Below, one piece after another: positions 1-8,219 of a stretch of 41,132 nucleotides of DNA. Source of the stretch: JBJHBP01 sp050485645. GTDB taxonomy: Bacteria > Pseudomonadota > Gammaproteobacteria > Steroidobacterales > Rariloculaceae. The stretch spans positions 1 through 41,132 of the forward strand of contig JBJHBT010000035.1 in NCBI GenBank assembly GCA_050485645.1, written 5' to 3'. Both the position numbers and the translations under genes were made by a program. The notes beneath the pieces were generated by a model, which saw only the letters and a list, made by a program, of their open reading frames with translations, did no database searches and was not told where the DNA came from. Within the stretch, counting starts at the first letter, position 1, and each line of letters starts with the position of its first letter.

Positions 1-174
1 GGAAACTCCCGGCAGGCTGCCGAACCGGCCATCTGCAGTTCAAATCGTTAACACCTTGACAAGCCATGAAAGTCGCGCCAAATCTAGCCTTCAGCCAAAT
101 GACCTCGAAATCTGTCGGACACCAGTGTACCGCAATGACAGCGTAACACGCTGATCCGGAGTTGCACGCCCGGT

Positions 175-180
175 TACAAT
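175..180 (+). promoter_or_regulatory. Candidate -10 box of the YciI-like gene
   Basis: TACAAT matches the sigma-70 -10 consensus at five of six positions and lies 31 bases before the ATG at 212. I see no convincing -35 box at 16-18 bases, so this is a weak call. The rest of the first 211 bases holds no gene. A TTGACA at 56-61 has no -10 partner. Confidence 0.3.
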
Positions 181-211
181 CACCCCAGTCAGGTCACCAT
201 GAGAAAATGCC

Positions 212-508
212 ATGCTGTTCATCGTGCAGTTCGAGGATCGTCCGGATGTTGACGATATCCGTAAGAAGCTGTTTCAGTCTCATCTGGAGTTCCTCGAACG
301 CTGCAGCGACAGGGTGCTGGTACCGGGCGGTTTGCGCGAAGTGGGCACGGACAGGCCGGTTGGCGGCCTGTGGATCGTCGAAGCGGAGGACGAGGCCGGC
401 GTGAAGGCGATATTCCAGGACGACCCCTTCTGGACCAACGGTCTGCGGGCGCGCTACCGCATCAATCGCTGGGTGAAGGCGTTCCCGGACCGCAAAGTCG
501 AAGTCTGA
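212..508 (+). CDS. YciI-like protein
   Basis: A 98-residue cytoplasmic protein beginning MLFIVQFEDRPD, which fits the ferredoxin-like alpha/beta fold of the YciI family (about 95-100 residues). The family has a conserved His/Asp pair. Here the candidates are H23 in the helix after SHLEF and the acidic residues of the segment FQDDPFW, the usual 'DPF' signature. YciI-like proteins are small putative enzymes of mostly unknown reaction, often seen as domains next to dehydratases or sigma factors. No neighbour here gives a substrate: the next gene is convergent. The ribosome-binding site is weak (GAGAA), but the start fixes the first beta-strand and no upstream in-frame start is better. The family call is fairly safe. 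The function is unknown. Confidence 0.8.
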   Translation: MLFIVQFEDRPDVDDIRKKLFQSHLEFLERCSDRVLVPGGLREVGTDRPVGGLWIVEAEDEAGVKAIFQDDPFWTNGLRARYRINRWVKAFPDRKVEV

Positions 509-535
509 CGCGCTTCACGGCAGCGGGCGGTCGAA

Positions 536-1018
536 TCAGCGACGGGCCGGTTCGAACGACTGCAGATACGGATTGGCGCTGTTTCGGGCGATGACGATGA
601 AGCCGTGATTCGTCGCGATGTGGCAGGCGTTGCAGGCGCTGATCAGGGCATCCAGTTCCCGATTGGCTGCATCGACGTTGCCGCCATCCACGGCGGCTTC
701 CAGCCGGCCGATGACCGGGGCAAGCATGGCACCGGCCAGCTGTCCGATGGGGTGGCCGTCGTATTCCTCCACCTCGCGAATTTCATCCAGCAGTTCTTCG
801 ACCTCGTGGACGTAGAACGCTGCCAGCTCGATGTTGCCGTGGTCCAGTGACAGTTGCAGCTTGTGTGTATGAGTCTGGATGGCCCCCATCAGGTCGACCA
901 GCTCATCGGCCAGCACTGCCGGTGACAGCAGCACGGCCAGGGCCGTGATTCGTGCGAGGATGCCGGCAGACGCGGCACCGCTCTGGCGATGGAACATCGA
1001 ACGGAATGGGTGTTGCAT
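536..1018 (-). CDS. Small secreted monohaem cytochrome c-like protein
   Basis: A 160-residue protein with an N-terminal signal (hydrophobic stretch about residues 20-36, likely cleaved near VLA-DE). The mature part is predicted to be almost all helix, with one haem c site, CNACH, at residues 129-133 near the C-terminus. A four-helix bundle with a C-terminal CxxCH is the plan of cytochrome c' and its relatives, and the length fits. The usual role is periplasmic electron transfer or gas binding, and the real role here is unknown. The start is supported by GAGGA six bases upstream. The gene lies 122 bases downstream of, and on the same strand as, a PQQ/haem dehydrogenase, so it may be an electron acceptor co-transcribed with it. 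That link is inference. Confidence 0.75.
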   Translation of the reverse strand: MQHPFRSMFHRQSGAASAGILARITALAVLLSPAVLADELVDLMGAIQTHTHKLQLSLDHGNIELAAFYVHEVEELLDEIREVEEYDGHPIGQLAGAMLAPVIGRLEAAVDGGNVDAANRELDALISACNACHIATNHGFIVIARNSANPYLQSFEPARR

Positions 1019-1140
1019 GGCTGTTCCTCGAATCTGTCACGTCCGGCCGGGCTGTCTGTGCCGCCCGGGGACGGGCACGGATCCTGAGCATAGCGCGTTT
1101 GCGAATGCCTTGCCGCGCCCGGCCACGTACGCCCGGCGCC

Positions 1141-3270
1141 TCAGCGCCCGGCCGCGTCGTTGGTGGCCCGGATCAGATACGCGCGGATTGCCGCCACCGC
1201 TTCGGCGTCGATCACATCCGCGAATGACGCCATGCCATTGGCCGCCAGTGCGCCATCCAACACCACGGCGTTGAAATAGTCTGCGCTCTGCAGGCCCGCC
1301 GAATAGGCCAGGTCCGGGAACAGTCCGCGCCGGAACATGCCGCCGGCGCTGCCCGGCGTGCCGTGACAGATCATGCAGTTGGCCTGATAAGCCGCCTGAC
1401 CGCGGGCGATCAACTCGTCACCGGCCGTGGAAGGCGGCGGGTTCATCGTGGGTGGCGTGAACGGTGTCGGTGCCGGCAGCGCGGCACTGCCGCCGAGTCG
1501 GAACACCAGCAGTCTGGAATGGTGCGGCGCGTGATAGTGGTTGGTCGATCGGCCGGCCACCACCGCGATGTGCTGCACGCCATCCAGCTCGAAGCTGATT
1601 GGCGCGGCCACCACACCGGTATGCAGGTCGGGGGACTGCCACAGCAGCCGTCCGTCGTCGTCGGCGTGTGCAATCAGCCGGCTGTCGGTGCCGCGGAACA
1701 CAAGTCCTCCGGCGGTGGCCAGCATGCCGGCAAAGGGGCCATCGGCACGCCACGCCTCGCGCTGCGCGACCGGGTCCCAGGCCAGCGTGTAGAAGCCGGT
1801 GCGCCGCCCCGCCAACGCTGCCGGTCCGAGTTCGGCCATGCCCGCCACCATGTCGATGCCGAGATTCGACGTCAGCGGGTGCGGGTCGAAGTTGTGGTCG
1901 TGCGCATAGACCAGCGTCGTGTCACCCGCGGACAGATACACCAGGCCGGTATCCGGGCTGTAGGCCATCGGATGCCAGTTGTGCGCACCCTGGGCGGAAG
2001 GTTGCACTGCGTATGCGCGTCCGGTTTCGTCGTAGCGCGCGTCCGGGTTCTCGATCGGTCGGCCGGTGTCCATGTCGATGCCGGTGGCCCAGTTCACGGC
2101 CGCGAATGCTTCCGCGGAAATCAGTTCGCCGCTGGCCGCATCCAGGACATAGAAAAATCCGTTCTTCGGCGCCTGCATCAGTACGCGACGGGTTGTTCCG
2201 TTGAAGTCGAGGTCCGCGACGACGATCGGTTGCGTGGCAGTGAAGTCCCAGGTTTCGCCGGGCGTGGTCTGGTAATGCCACACGTAGGTGCCGTCGTCCG
2301 GATTGAGGGCAACGATGGATGACAGGAACAGGTTGTCGCCGCCGCCCGGACTGCGCAGCGAGCGGTTCCACGGCGAGCCGTTGCCGGTGCCGATGTAGAG
2401 CAGGTCGAGTTCAGCGTCATAGGCCATCGAATCCCAGACCGTGCCGCCGCCGCCCAGCTGCCACCATTCGCCGTTCCATGTGGTGGCGGCCATCTCCATG
2501 ACCTCGTTCTCGAAGCCCAGCGCCGGATTGCCCGGCACGGTGAAGAACCGCCAGTCCAGCTCCCCGGTCTCCGCGTCGTATGCGGACACGTAGCCGCGCA
2601 CGCCATACTCGGCGCCGCCGTTGCCGATCAGCACCCGGCCCTTCACGACACGCGGCGCGCCGGTGATGGTGTAGGAGAGTTCGCGATCGATCAGCGTGTC
2701 GGTTTCCCATGCCAGCTCGCCGGACGCGGCGTCGAGCGCGACCAGCCGGCCGTCCAGGGTGCCCACGTAGATCCTGCCGTTCCATGCGGCGGCGCCGCGA
2801 TTGATCACGTCGCAGCAGGCGCGAATGCCCCATTCGCCAGGCACCTGGGCATCGTAGCGCCAGATCTGCCGGCCGGTGCGGGCATCGAATGCCTTCACAT
2901 TGCTCCAGGCGGTGGTCACGTACAGCATGCCGTCGACGAAAATCGGCGTGGCCTGCTGGGTGCGCCCCGTGCTGTAGTCACCATACCAGGCCAGGCCGAG
3001 TTCGCTGACATTGTCGGTGTTGATCTGTGTCAACGGGCTGTAGCGCTGCTCATCGTACGTCCTGCCATGGGACATCCACTGACCGGGTTCGTCATTCGCC
3101 GCGATCAGCCGCCGTGCGTTGACGGCTGCCGGCTGTGCGCCGGACGCGGTGTCTGCCGCCGTGGAGGTCGCTGCCGTGGAGGCGGGTGCCGTAGCGGGCG
3201 AAGGGTCGGGTCCGCCACAGGCGGCCAGCAGGACTGCGGCAGCGCAGGCGGCGACGAGCTGCTTGGGCAT
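1141..3270 (-). CDS. Lipoprotein PQQ-dependent alcohol dehydrogenase with C-terminal cytochrome c (quinohaemoprotein)
   Basis: A 709-residue type II quinohaemoprotein dehydrogenase, which oxidises alcohols in the periplasm and passes electrons from PQQ to its own haem c. An eight-bladed PQQ propeller fills about residues 60-590. The vicinal cysteine pair C152-C153 (in IRACCDV) forms the ring disulfide that stacks on PQQ. TGNGSPWN and GGDNLF carry the expected metal-ligand and catalytic-acid region. The C-terminal domain has CMICH at 632-636 and a likely distal Met in GMASF. The N-terminus MPKQLVAACAAAVLLAAC is a lipobox (Cys18), unlike the cleaved soluble signal usual in this family, so the enzyme is probably membrane-anchored. 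The start at 3270 has GAGGA upstream and lies downstream of the -10 box at 3307-3312. A longer reading frame runs upstream of that promoter and is rejected. Substrate and metal (Ca or lanthanide) are not assigned. Confidence 0.9.
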   Translation of the reverse strand: MPKQLVAACAAAVLLAACGGPDPSPATAPASTAATSTAADTASGAQPAAVNARRLIAANDEPGQWMSHGRTYDEQRYSPLTQINTDNVSELGLAWYGDYSTGRTQQATPIFVDGMLYVTTAWSNVKAFDARTGRQIWRYDAQVPGEWGIRACCDVINRGAAAWNGRIYVGTLDGRLVALDAASGELAWETDTLIDRELSYTITGAPRVVKGRVLIGNGGAEYGVRGYVSAYDAETGELDWRFFTVPGNPALGFENEVMEMAATTWNGEWWQLGGGGTVWDSMAYDAELDLLYIGTGNGSPWNRSLRSPGGGDNLFLSSIVALNPDDGTYVWHYQTTPGETWDFTATQPIVVADLDFNGTTRRVLMQAPKNGFFYVLDAASGELISAEAFAAVNWATGIDMDTGRPIENPDARYDETGRAYAVQPSAQGAHNWHPMAYSPDTGLVYLSAGDTTLVYAHDHNFDPHPLTSNLGIDMVAGMAELGPAALAGRRTGFYTLAWDPVAQREAWRADGPFAGMLATAGGLVFRGTDSRLIAHADDDGRLLWQSPDLHTGVVAAPISFELDGVQHIAVVAGRSTNHYHAPHHSRLLVFRLGGSAALPAPTPFTPPTMNPPPSTAGDELIARGQAAYQANCMICHGTPGSAGGMFRRGLFPDLAYSAGLQSADYFNAVVLDGALAANGMASFADVIDAEAVAAIRAYLIRATNDAAGR

Positions 3271-3306
3271 CAGGAATCCTCGATTGTCCCCGGGGTGCTG
3301 TCGTTC

Positions 3307-3312
3307 GTTATA
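3307..3312 (-). promoter_or_regulatory. Candidate -10 box of the PQQ dehydrogenase gene
   Basis: On the minus strand this reads TATAAC, five of six consensus bases. Transcription would start near 3300 and give a leader of about 30 bases with a GAGGA ribosome-binding site before the ATG at 3270. The -35 region is poor. The 212-base gap 3271-3482 also serves the divergent transporter operon. Confidence 0.4.
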
Positions 3313-3470
3313 GTGTGATGTCAGCGGTGAGAACGGTACCGCGTCGCCGTGCATCGGACAACTGCTTCCGGCGGGCGTGCCTGAGGCGCTGTCGGTTCGC
3401 CGGTGCGCGGCCGGTGCACGGCCTGCGTGCCGCCGCTTGCCGCAAAGGGCGACAGCCTCTCCACCGTCCG

Positions 3471-3476
3471 TATAAT
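3471..3476 (+). promoter_or_regulatory. Perfect -10 box directly before the peptide-transporter operon
   Basis: A perfect TATAAT is followed by only six bases (GCCTCC) and then the ATG at 3483. With the usual 6-7 base distance from -10 to transcription start, the mRNA would begin at or next to the start codon, so the first gene may be read from a leaderless message. No Shine-Dalgarno sequence is present, which agrees. A matching -35 box at 17 bases is not obvious. Confidence 0.5.
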
Positions 3477-3482
3477 GCCTCC

Positions 3483-5285
3483 ATGACCAGAATCACCATC
3501 ACTATCGCCATCACGGTTGCATTGGTCGCTGTTGCCCTGGCCGGGTGCGGGCGCGACGACCGCTTTGCCGGCATGCAGGTGTATCGCCACTCCGAGGACG
3601 GCGTGCCCACCAACCTCGATCCGCTGCGCGGCTCAACCGTGTACGCCAACGTCATGCTGTTGACCGTCTACGACACGCTCTACCGCTACAAGTACCTGGC
3701 GCGTCCCTACGAACTGGCGCCGAATCTAGCGGCGGACATGCCCGAGGTGTCGACCGATGGACTCACGTATACGATTCGCATCAGGCGGGGCGTCGAGTTC
3801 ATCGACGATCCGGCCTTCCCCGGCGGTGTCGGCCGTGAAGTGGTGGCCGAGGATTTCGTCTACTCGATCAAGCGTCATTTCGATCCGGCCAACATCTCGC
3901 AGGGCGCCTGGGTCTGGGAAGACAAGATCGTCGGCATGCAGGACTGGATAGACGCGGGTGCCGATTACGATGCAACGATTGCCGGTCTGCGTGCGCTCGA
4001 TGACTACACGATCCAGGTCACGCTGACGCGGCCGTTCCCGCAGTTCGAACATACGCTGGCGATGGGCTACGCATCGCTGGTGCCGCGTGAGGCGGTGGAG
4101 TACCACGGCGAGGAGTTCGCGCGCCGTCCGGTGGGCTCCGGACCTTTCCGCATGCTCGAGTTCAGAACCTCACGCGCGGTGCTCGAGCCGAATCCCAGGT
4201 TCCGCCAGGAGCCGCTGGACCTCGCCTACGAAGGTTATGATCCCGCAACGCAGGGCCATCTGGATCTGGAGCGGCTTGCCGGGCTGGCGCCACCGTACGT
4301 GGACCGCCTCGAGGTGGACTTCATCGAGGAGCCTTCTTCACGCTGGGCGTCTTTCACGTCCGGTCGCGAGGTGCAGTACACCACCGTGCCGGTGGAGCAG
4401 GTCAACGCCGTACTCGCGGCCACTGATCCGATCAGGCTGCGGCCGCAGTATGCCGAGCGTTATCACATGAATGCCGGACCGGAGTCGGGCCTGGTGTTCA
4501 CGATGTTCAATATGGAAGATCCGGATATCGGCTTTCATCCCGATCCCGAGCGCAACCGCATGAACCACGAGCTGCGCTGCGCGATCAGGGACTCCTTCAG
4601 CTGGGATGAGCGCAACGATCGCTTTTACGCCGGACTCGGCCTGATCTTCCCGGGACTGATCCCGCCTTTTCTGCCCGAGTACGATCCGGACATGAGCCGT
4701 GAATCGGTGACCCGGAACGTGGATCGCGCCCGTCAGCGGCTGGCCGACGCCGGTTGGACGGCCGACAATCTGCCGCAGCTGGAGTACGCGATGATTGCCA
4801 GCAGTCTGTCGCGCGAGATGTACGAGCAGTTTCGCGGCTACCTGACGGCCATCGGTTATCCGGCGAACCGGATCGGTGCGCGCACTTTCGCCAACTTCGG
4901 CGATTACAGCCGTGCCATGAGCAACCGTGAACTGATGATTCTCAGCCATGGCTGGGGGCTGGCCTATCCCGATGCCGACTACATTTTCCAGGTGCTGTAC
5001 GGGCCGAACGAGTCGCCCGGCGCCAACAGTGCCAATTACAAGAACGAAGAGTACGACGAACTCTACCGCCGCGCCGCGGTGATGCAGCCGGGTCCGGAAC
5101 GCACCGAGATCTACCGGCGCATGAATCAGATCGTGATCGACGACTGCGTTGGCATGATGGCGCTGACGCGCCAGCGCATCAACCTGTGGCACAGGGACGT
5201 GATCGCGCTGCCCGACCGCGAGATTCTTGGTGGTTTCTGGTTGCGCTGGGCCGCTGTCGACGTTCCTGAAGCGAACGTCCAGTGA
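3483..5285 (+). CDS. ABC transporter substrate-binding lipoprotein, family 5 (peptide type)
   Basis: A 600-residue extracytoplasmic solute-binding protein of the SBP_bac_5 family, which captures oligopeptides (or in some members nickel, haem or other ligands) and delivers them to the permeases encoded just downstream. The N-terminus has a lipobox LAGC with Cys22, so the mature protein is tethered to the membrane. The family core is clear: YDTLYRYK, the long alpha/beta lobes, ADFVYSIKRH-like text in VAEDFVYSIKRHF, and the late SWGLAYPDADY-like segment at LSHGWGLAYPDADYIFQ. Length is at the upper end for the family. The start at 3483 is chosen for the signal peptide and the adjacent -10 box. 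A longer in-frame reading upstream lies before the promoter. First gene of a five-gene operon. Ligand unknown. Confidence 0.92.
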   Translation: MTRITITIAITVALVAVALAGCGRDDRFAGMQVYRHSEDGVPTNLDPLRGSTVYANVMLLTVYDTLYRYKYLARPYELAPNLAADMPEVSTDGLTYTIRIRRGVEFIDDPAFPGGVGREVVAEDFVYSIKRHFDPANISQGAWVWEDKIVGMQDWIDAGADYDATIAGLRALDDYTIQVTLTRPFPQFEHTLAMGYASLVPREAVEYHGEEFARRPVGSGPFRMLEFRTSRAVLEPNPRFRQEPLDLAYEGYDPATQGHLDLERLAGLAPPYVDRLEVDFIEEPSSRWASFTSGREVQYTTVPVEQVNAVLAATDPIRLRPQYAERYHMNAGPESGLVFTMFNMEDPDIGFHPDPERNRMNHELRCAIRDSFSWDERNDRFYAGLGLIFPGLIPPFLPEYDPDMSRESVTRNVDRARQRLADAGWTADNLPQLEYAMIASSLSREMYEQFRGYLTAIGYPANRIGARTFANFGDYSRAMSNRELMILSHGWGLAYPDADYIFQVLYGPNESPGANSANYKNEEYDELYRRAAVMQPGPERTEIYRRMNQIVIDDCVGMMALTRQRINLWHRDVIALPDREILGGFWLRWAAVDVPEANVQ

Positions 5286-5330
5286 CACGGAGCCGGACCG
5301 GGTAGCCGGGGCGCGGCGGCATCCAGAGCC

Positions 5331-6284
5331 ATGGATTTTCTTGCCTACACTCTGCGCAAGCTGCTGTATGGCATACCGCTGATATTCGGTGTCACGTTCA
5401 TCAGCTTCGTGCTGATGGTGTGGTTCGGGCCTGATCTCACGTTCGAACTCGTCGGACGCAACCCCACCATTGAGCAGATTCAACGCGCGCGCGCCATCCT
5501 CGGCTACGACCAGCCGTTCCTTACCCGCTATCTGGACTATCTGCGCGAACTGGTCACCTTCGATTTCGGCCGTTCATTCTCCACCGGCGAACGCGTGTCT
5601 GAACTGCTGGCGCGTACCGTTCCGGTGTCGCTGCTGCTGACTTTGCCGGGGTTTGTCATCGGCAATCTGCTCGGCATCGGGCTGGCGCTGGTGGCCGGCT
5701 GGTTCCGCGGCGGCTGGCTGGACAAGCTGATCATGACGGGATCCGTGGTTGGCATGAGCATCAGCTTCCTGATCATCATCGTCGCGTTCCAGCTGTTCTT
5801 TTCCTCAAGCTACGGCATCAACTACTTCCCGGTACGCGGCTGGGAGGTCTACAACTTCGCCGACTATGTCTACTATGTGACGGTGCCGACGCTGGCCATC
5901 GTGTTCGTTTCGCTGGGCTACAACACGCGCTTCTACCGTGCGGTCGTCGTTGAGGAGATGACGCGTGACCACGTTCGCACGGCGCGGGCCTACGGCGCCG
6001 GTGCCACCGAGATTCTGCTCAGACACGTGCTGAAGAACAGCCTGATCCCCATGATCACGCGCATCATGTTCTCGATACCTTCCATCGTGATCGCCGGCAG
6101 TCTGCTGGTGGAGGCGTATTTCGGGATTCCCGGTGTCGGCAAGGCCACCTACGATGCGATCACCACCGGCGATCAGCCTGTGCTCAAGGCCGTCGTTGGC
6201 GTGACCGCGGTGCTGTTCGTGCTGGTGATCATCATCAACGATATCCTGTACCGCGTCGTCGATCCGCGGGTGACGCTGAAATGA
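5331..6284 (+). CDS. Peptide ABC transporter permease, OppB/DppB type
   Basis: A 317-residue inner-membrane permease with an N-terminal membrane helix (LLYGIPLIFGVTFISFVLMV), the periplasmic loop usual for OppB-like proteins and five further helices. The cytoplasmic EAA loop that docks the ATPase reads EEMTRDHVRTARAYGAGATE and is followed by LLRHVLKNSLIPMI. The family length is about 305-340 residues. It lies 45 bases after the binding-protein gene and overlaps the next permease by four bases (ATGA), so the two membrane subunits are translationally coupled. Together with the following gene it should form the heterodimeric translocation path. Nothing is truncated. Confidence 0.93.
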   Translation: MDFLAYTLRKLLYGIPLIFGVTFISFVLMVWFGPDLTFELVGRNPTIEQIQRARAILGYDQPFLTRYLDYLRELVTFDFGRSFSTGERVSELLARTVPVSLLLTLPGFVIGNLLGIGLALVAGWFRGGWLDKLIMTGSVVGMSISFLIIIVAFQLFFSSSYGINYFPVRGWEVYNFADYVYYVTVPTLAIVFVSLGYNTRFYRAVVVEEMTRDHVRTARAYGAGATEILLRHVLKNSLIPMITRIMFSIPSIVIAGSLLVEAYFGIPGVGKATYDAITTGDQPVLKAVVGVTAVLFVLVIIINDILYRVVDPRVTLK

Positions 6285-7180
6285 GTGCGACAGCCGCGGG
6301 CGCCGTACTGCGACGCGAATCCGACTCGCTGTGGAGGCGCGGTCTGCGCAAGTTCGGCCGCGATCGTATCGGCATGATCGCGCTGGCCATTGTGGGGTTG
6401 TATCTGGGCATTGCCTGTGGCGTCTGGCTGGGCTGGATCGGACAGGACTGGCATGTCGTCACCGCATCGAGTTTCTCCCCGGCATCTTCGGAGCACTGGT
6501 TCGGCACCACGCGCAATGGCCAGGACATTCTGGAGCGTGCACTGTATTCCACCAAGGTCGCGTTCGAGATCGGTTTGTTGGTGGCGGTGCTGACGACCAT
6601 ACTCGGCGGGGTGCTGGGGGCGCTCAGCGGCTACTACGTTGGCAGCTGGATCGACGAGTTCGTGCTGTGGATCAAGGGCGTGCTGGATGCAATCCCGTTT
6701 TACCTGTTCGTTGCCGCGGTCGCGTTCGCAATGCAGGGGCATGCGCTGGGCATGCATGTGGCGCTGGTCGCCACGCTGTGGACCACGACCAGTCGTATCG
6801 TGCGCGGCGAAGTGATGAAGCTGCGCAACCTTGAGTTCGTCGAAGCCGCGCGAGCGCTGGGTGTGCCCGGCCCGGTGATCATATTCCGCCATGTGCTGCC
6901 GAACACGGCGCACATTCTGCTGGTGCAGGCCACGATCGTGTTCGTGACCGCGATCAAGGCCGAAGTGATCCTGTCGTTCCTCGGTATCGGCACACAGGAT
7001 GGTGTGAGCTGGGGCGTGATGATCGCCCAGTCCACCAGCGAAGTGACGGCCGGCTTTTTCAACAACTTCGTCGCCGCGTCGGCATTCATGTTCGTGCTGG
7101 TGATGGCGTTCAACCTGTTTTCGGATGCCTTGCAGGACGCGCTGGACCCGAAGAAGGTCAGCGCTGCTCCGGCGGTCTGA
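6281..7180 (+). CDS. Peptide ABC transporter permease, OppC/DppC type
   Basis: A 299-residue inner-membrane permease, partner of the OppB-type subunit just before it (ATGA overlap). It has the OppC plan: a first helix at about residues 32-52 (MIALAIVGLYLGIACGVWLG), a periplasmic loop containing HWFGTTRNGQDILERALYST (the OppC N-terminal signature 'HxxGTDxxGRDxxSRxxxG'), then five helices. The EAA loop is GEVMKLRNLEFVEAARALGV followed by IIFRHVLPN. The signature word LGTD is replaced by FGTT, a mild departure from the family. The membrane topology and the coupling to its neighbours leave little doubt about the assignment. Confidence 0.93.
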   Translation: MSATAAGAVLRRESDSLWRRGLRKFGRDRIGMIALAIVGLYLGIACGVWLGWIGQDWHVVTASSFSPASSEHWFGTTRNGQDILERALYSTKVAFEIGLLVAVLTTILGGVLGALSGYYVGSWIDEFVLWIKGVLDAIPFYLFVAAVAFAMQGHALGMHVALVATLWTTTSRIVRGEVMKLRNLEFVEAARALGVPGPVIIFRHVLPNTAHILLVQATIVFVTAIKAEVILSFLGIGTQDGVSWGVMIAQSTSEVTAGFFNNFVAASAFMFVLVMAFNLFSDALQDALDPKKVSAAPAV

Positions 7181-7214
7181 TGGTGAGGTCGCGCGCACGT
7201 GATGAGGCGGGCTG

Positions 7215-8219
7215 GTGAAGCAGCAGCCTGACACAACGGATGGCTCGGTGCCGCTGCTGGTCATTGACGACCTGTGTGTGGAGTTCGCAACCGAAGACGG
7301 CCCGGTCCGTGCGGTGGACGGCATGTCGCTGTCGATACGTGCCGGCGAGACGGTAGGCCTGGTCGGCGAGTCCGGTTGTGGCAAGAGCGTGACGTCGCTG
7401 GCGCTGCTCGGACTCGTGCCATCTCCGCCCGGTCGCATCGCCAGAGGGTCGGTGCGTTTCGCCGGGCGCGAGCTGGTCGGGCTGCGAGACAGGGAGCTGG
7501 CCGCGGTGCGCGGCCGCGGCATCGCGATGATCTTTCAGGAGCCGATGACCGCGCTCAACCCGGTTCTTACCGTGGCCAGCCAGATGGTCACCGTGCTGCG
7601 CCGGCAGCGCGGGCTGTCGCGCCGGGCGGCGCGTGCGCAGGCGATCGCCTGGCTGGATCGCGTCGGAATCGCCGAACCGAAGAAGCGCATCGACGACTAT
7701 CCGCATCAGCTGTCCGGTGGCATGCGTCAGCGCGTGATGATTGCCATGGCACTGTCCTGTGAACCAAGGCTGCTGATCGCCGATGAGCCGACCACGGCGC
7801 TGGATGTGACCATACAGGCTCAGGTGCTGGAACTGGTCGCCAGCCTGGCGCGGGAAACAGGCACCGCGATGATTCTCATCACCCATGATCTGGGTGTGGT
7901 GGCCGAGACCTGCGAGCGCGCCTGTGTCATGTACTGCGGGCGCATCGTCGAGGAGGCGCCCGTCACCGCGTTGTTCGCGGCGCCCCGCCATCCGTACAGT
8001 GCCGGGCTGATTGCGTCAGTGCCACGCGTGCGCGCGGACAGACTCGCCCACCTGCCGACCATCCCAGGCCGCGTGCCGGATCTTGCGAACCTGCCGACGG
8101 GCTGTCGATTCCAGGATCGCTGCGCACGTGTGTCGTCGCGCTGCCGCACCGAGTCGCCGCTGCTGCGCGAACTCGGGAGCAGTCGCGCGGCCTGCCACAA
8201 CCCGGTGCCGTTGCCGTGA
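7215..8219 (+). CDS. Peptide ABC transporter ATP-binding protein, OppD/DppD type
   Basis: A 334-residue nucleotide-binding subunit that powers peptide import. Walker A is GESGCGKS at 51-58, the Q-loop is FQEPM at 107-111, the signature LSGGM lies at 166-170 and Walker B LLIADE at 186-191, followed by the D-loop and the switch histidine in ITHDLG. The C-terminal oligopeptide/dipeptide extension with spaced cysteines (CRFQDRC, RCRTESP, ACH) is present, as is usual for OppD. The start is GTG with a weak GAGG-type site. The gap to the permease is 34 bases, and the following ATPase overlaps by four bases (GTGA). It should work as a heterodimer with that subunit. Confidence 0.93.
   Translation: MKQQPDTTDGSVPLLVIDDLCVEFATEDGPVRAVDGMSLSIRAGETVGLVGESGCGKSVTSLALLGLVPSPPGRIARGSVRFAGRELVGLRDRELAAVRGRGIAMIFQEPMTALNPVLTVASQMVTVLRRQRGLSRRAARAQAIAWLDRVGIAEPKKRIDDYPHQLSGGMRQRVMIAMALSCEPRLLIADEPTTALDVTIQAQVLELVASLARETGTAMILITHDLGVVAETCERACVMYCGRIVEEAPVTALFAAPRHPYSAGLIASVPRVRADRLAHLPTIPGRVPDLANLPTGCRFQDRCARVSSRCRTESPLLRELGSSRAACHNPVPLP

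Noticed and set aside
56..84. TTGACA at 56-61 as a promoter for the first gene
   Set aside because: No -10-like hexamer at 16-18 bases (CAAATC matches two of six), and the gene start is 150 bases away.
3271..3354. Longer N-terminus of the PQQ dehydrogenase
   Set aside because: The extra 28 residues lie upstream of the -10 box and ahead of a lipobox signal and ribosome site that fit the start at 3270.
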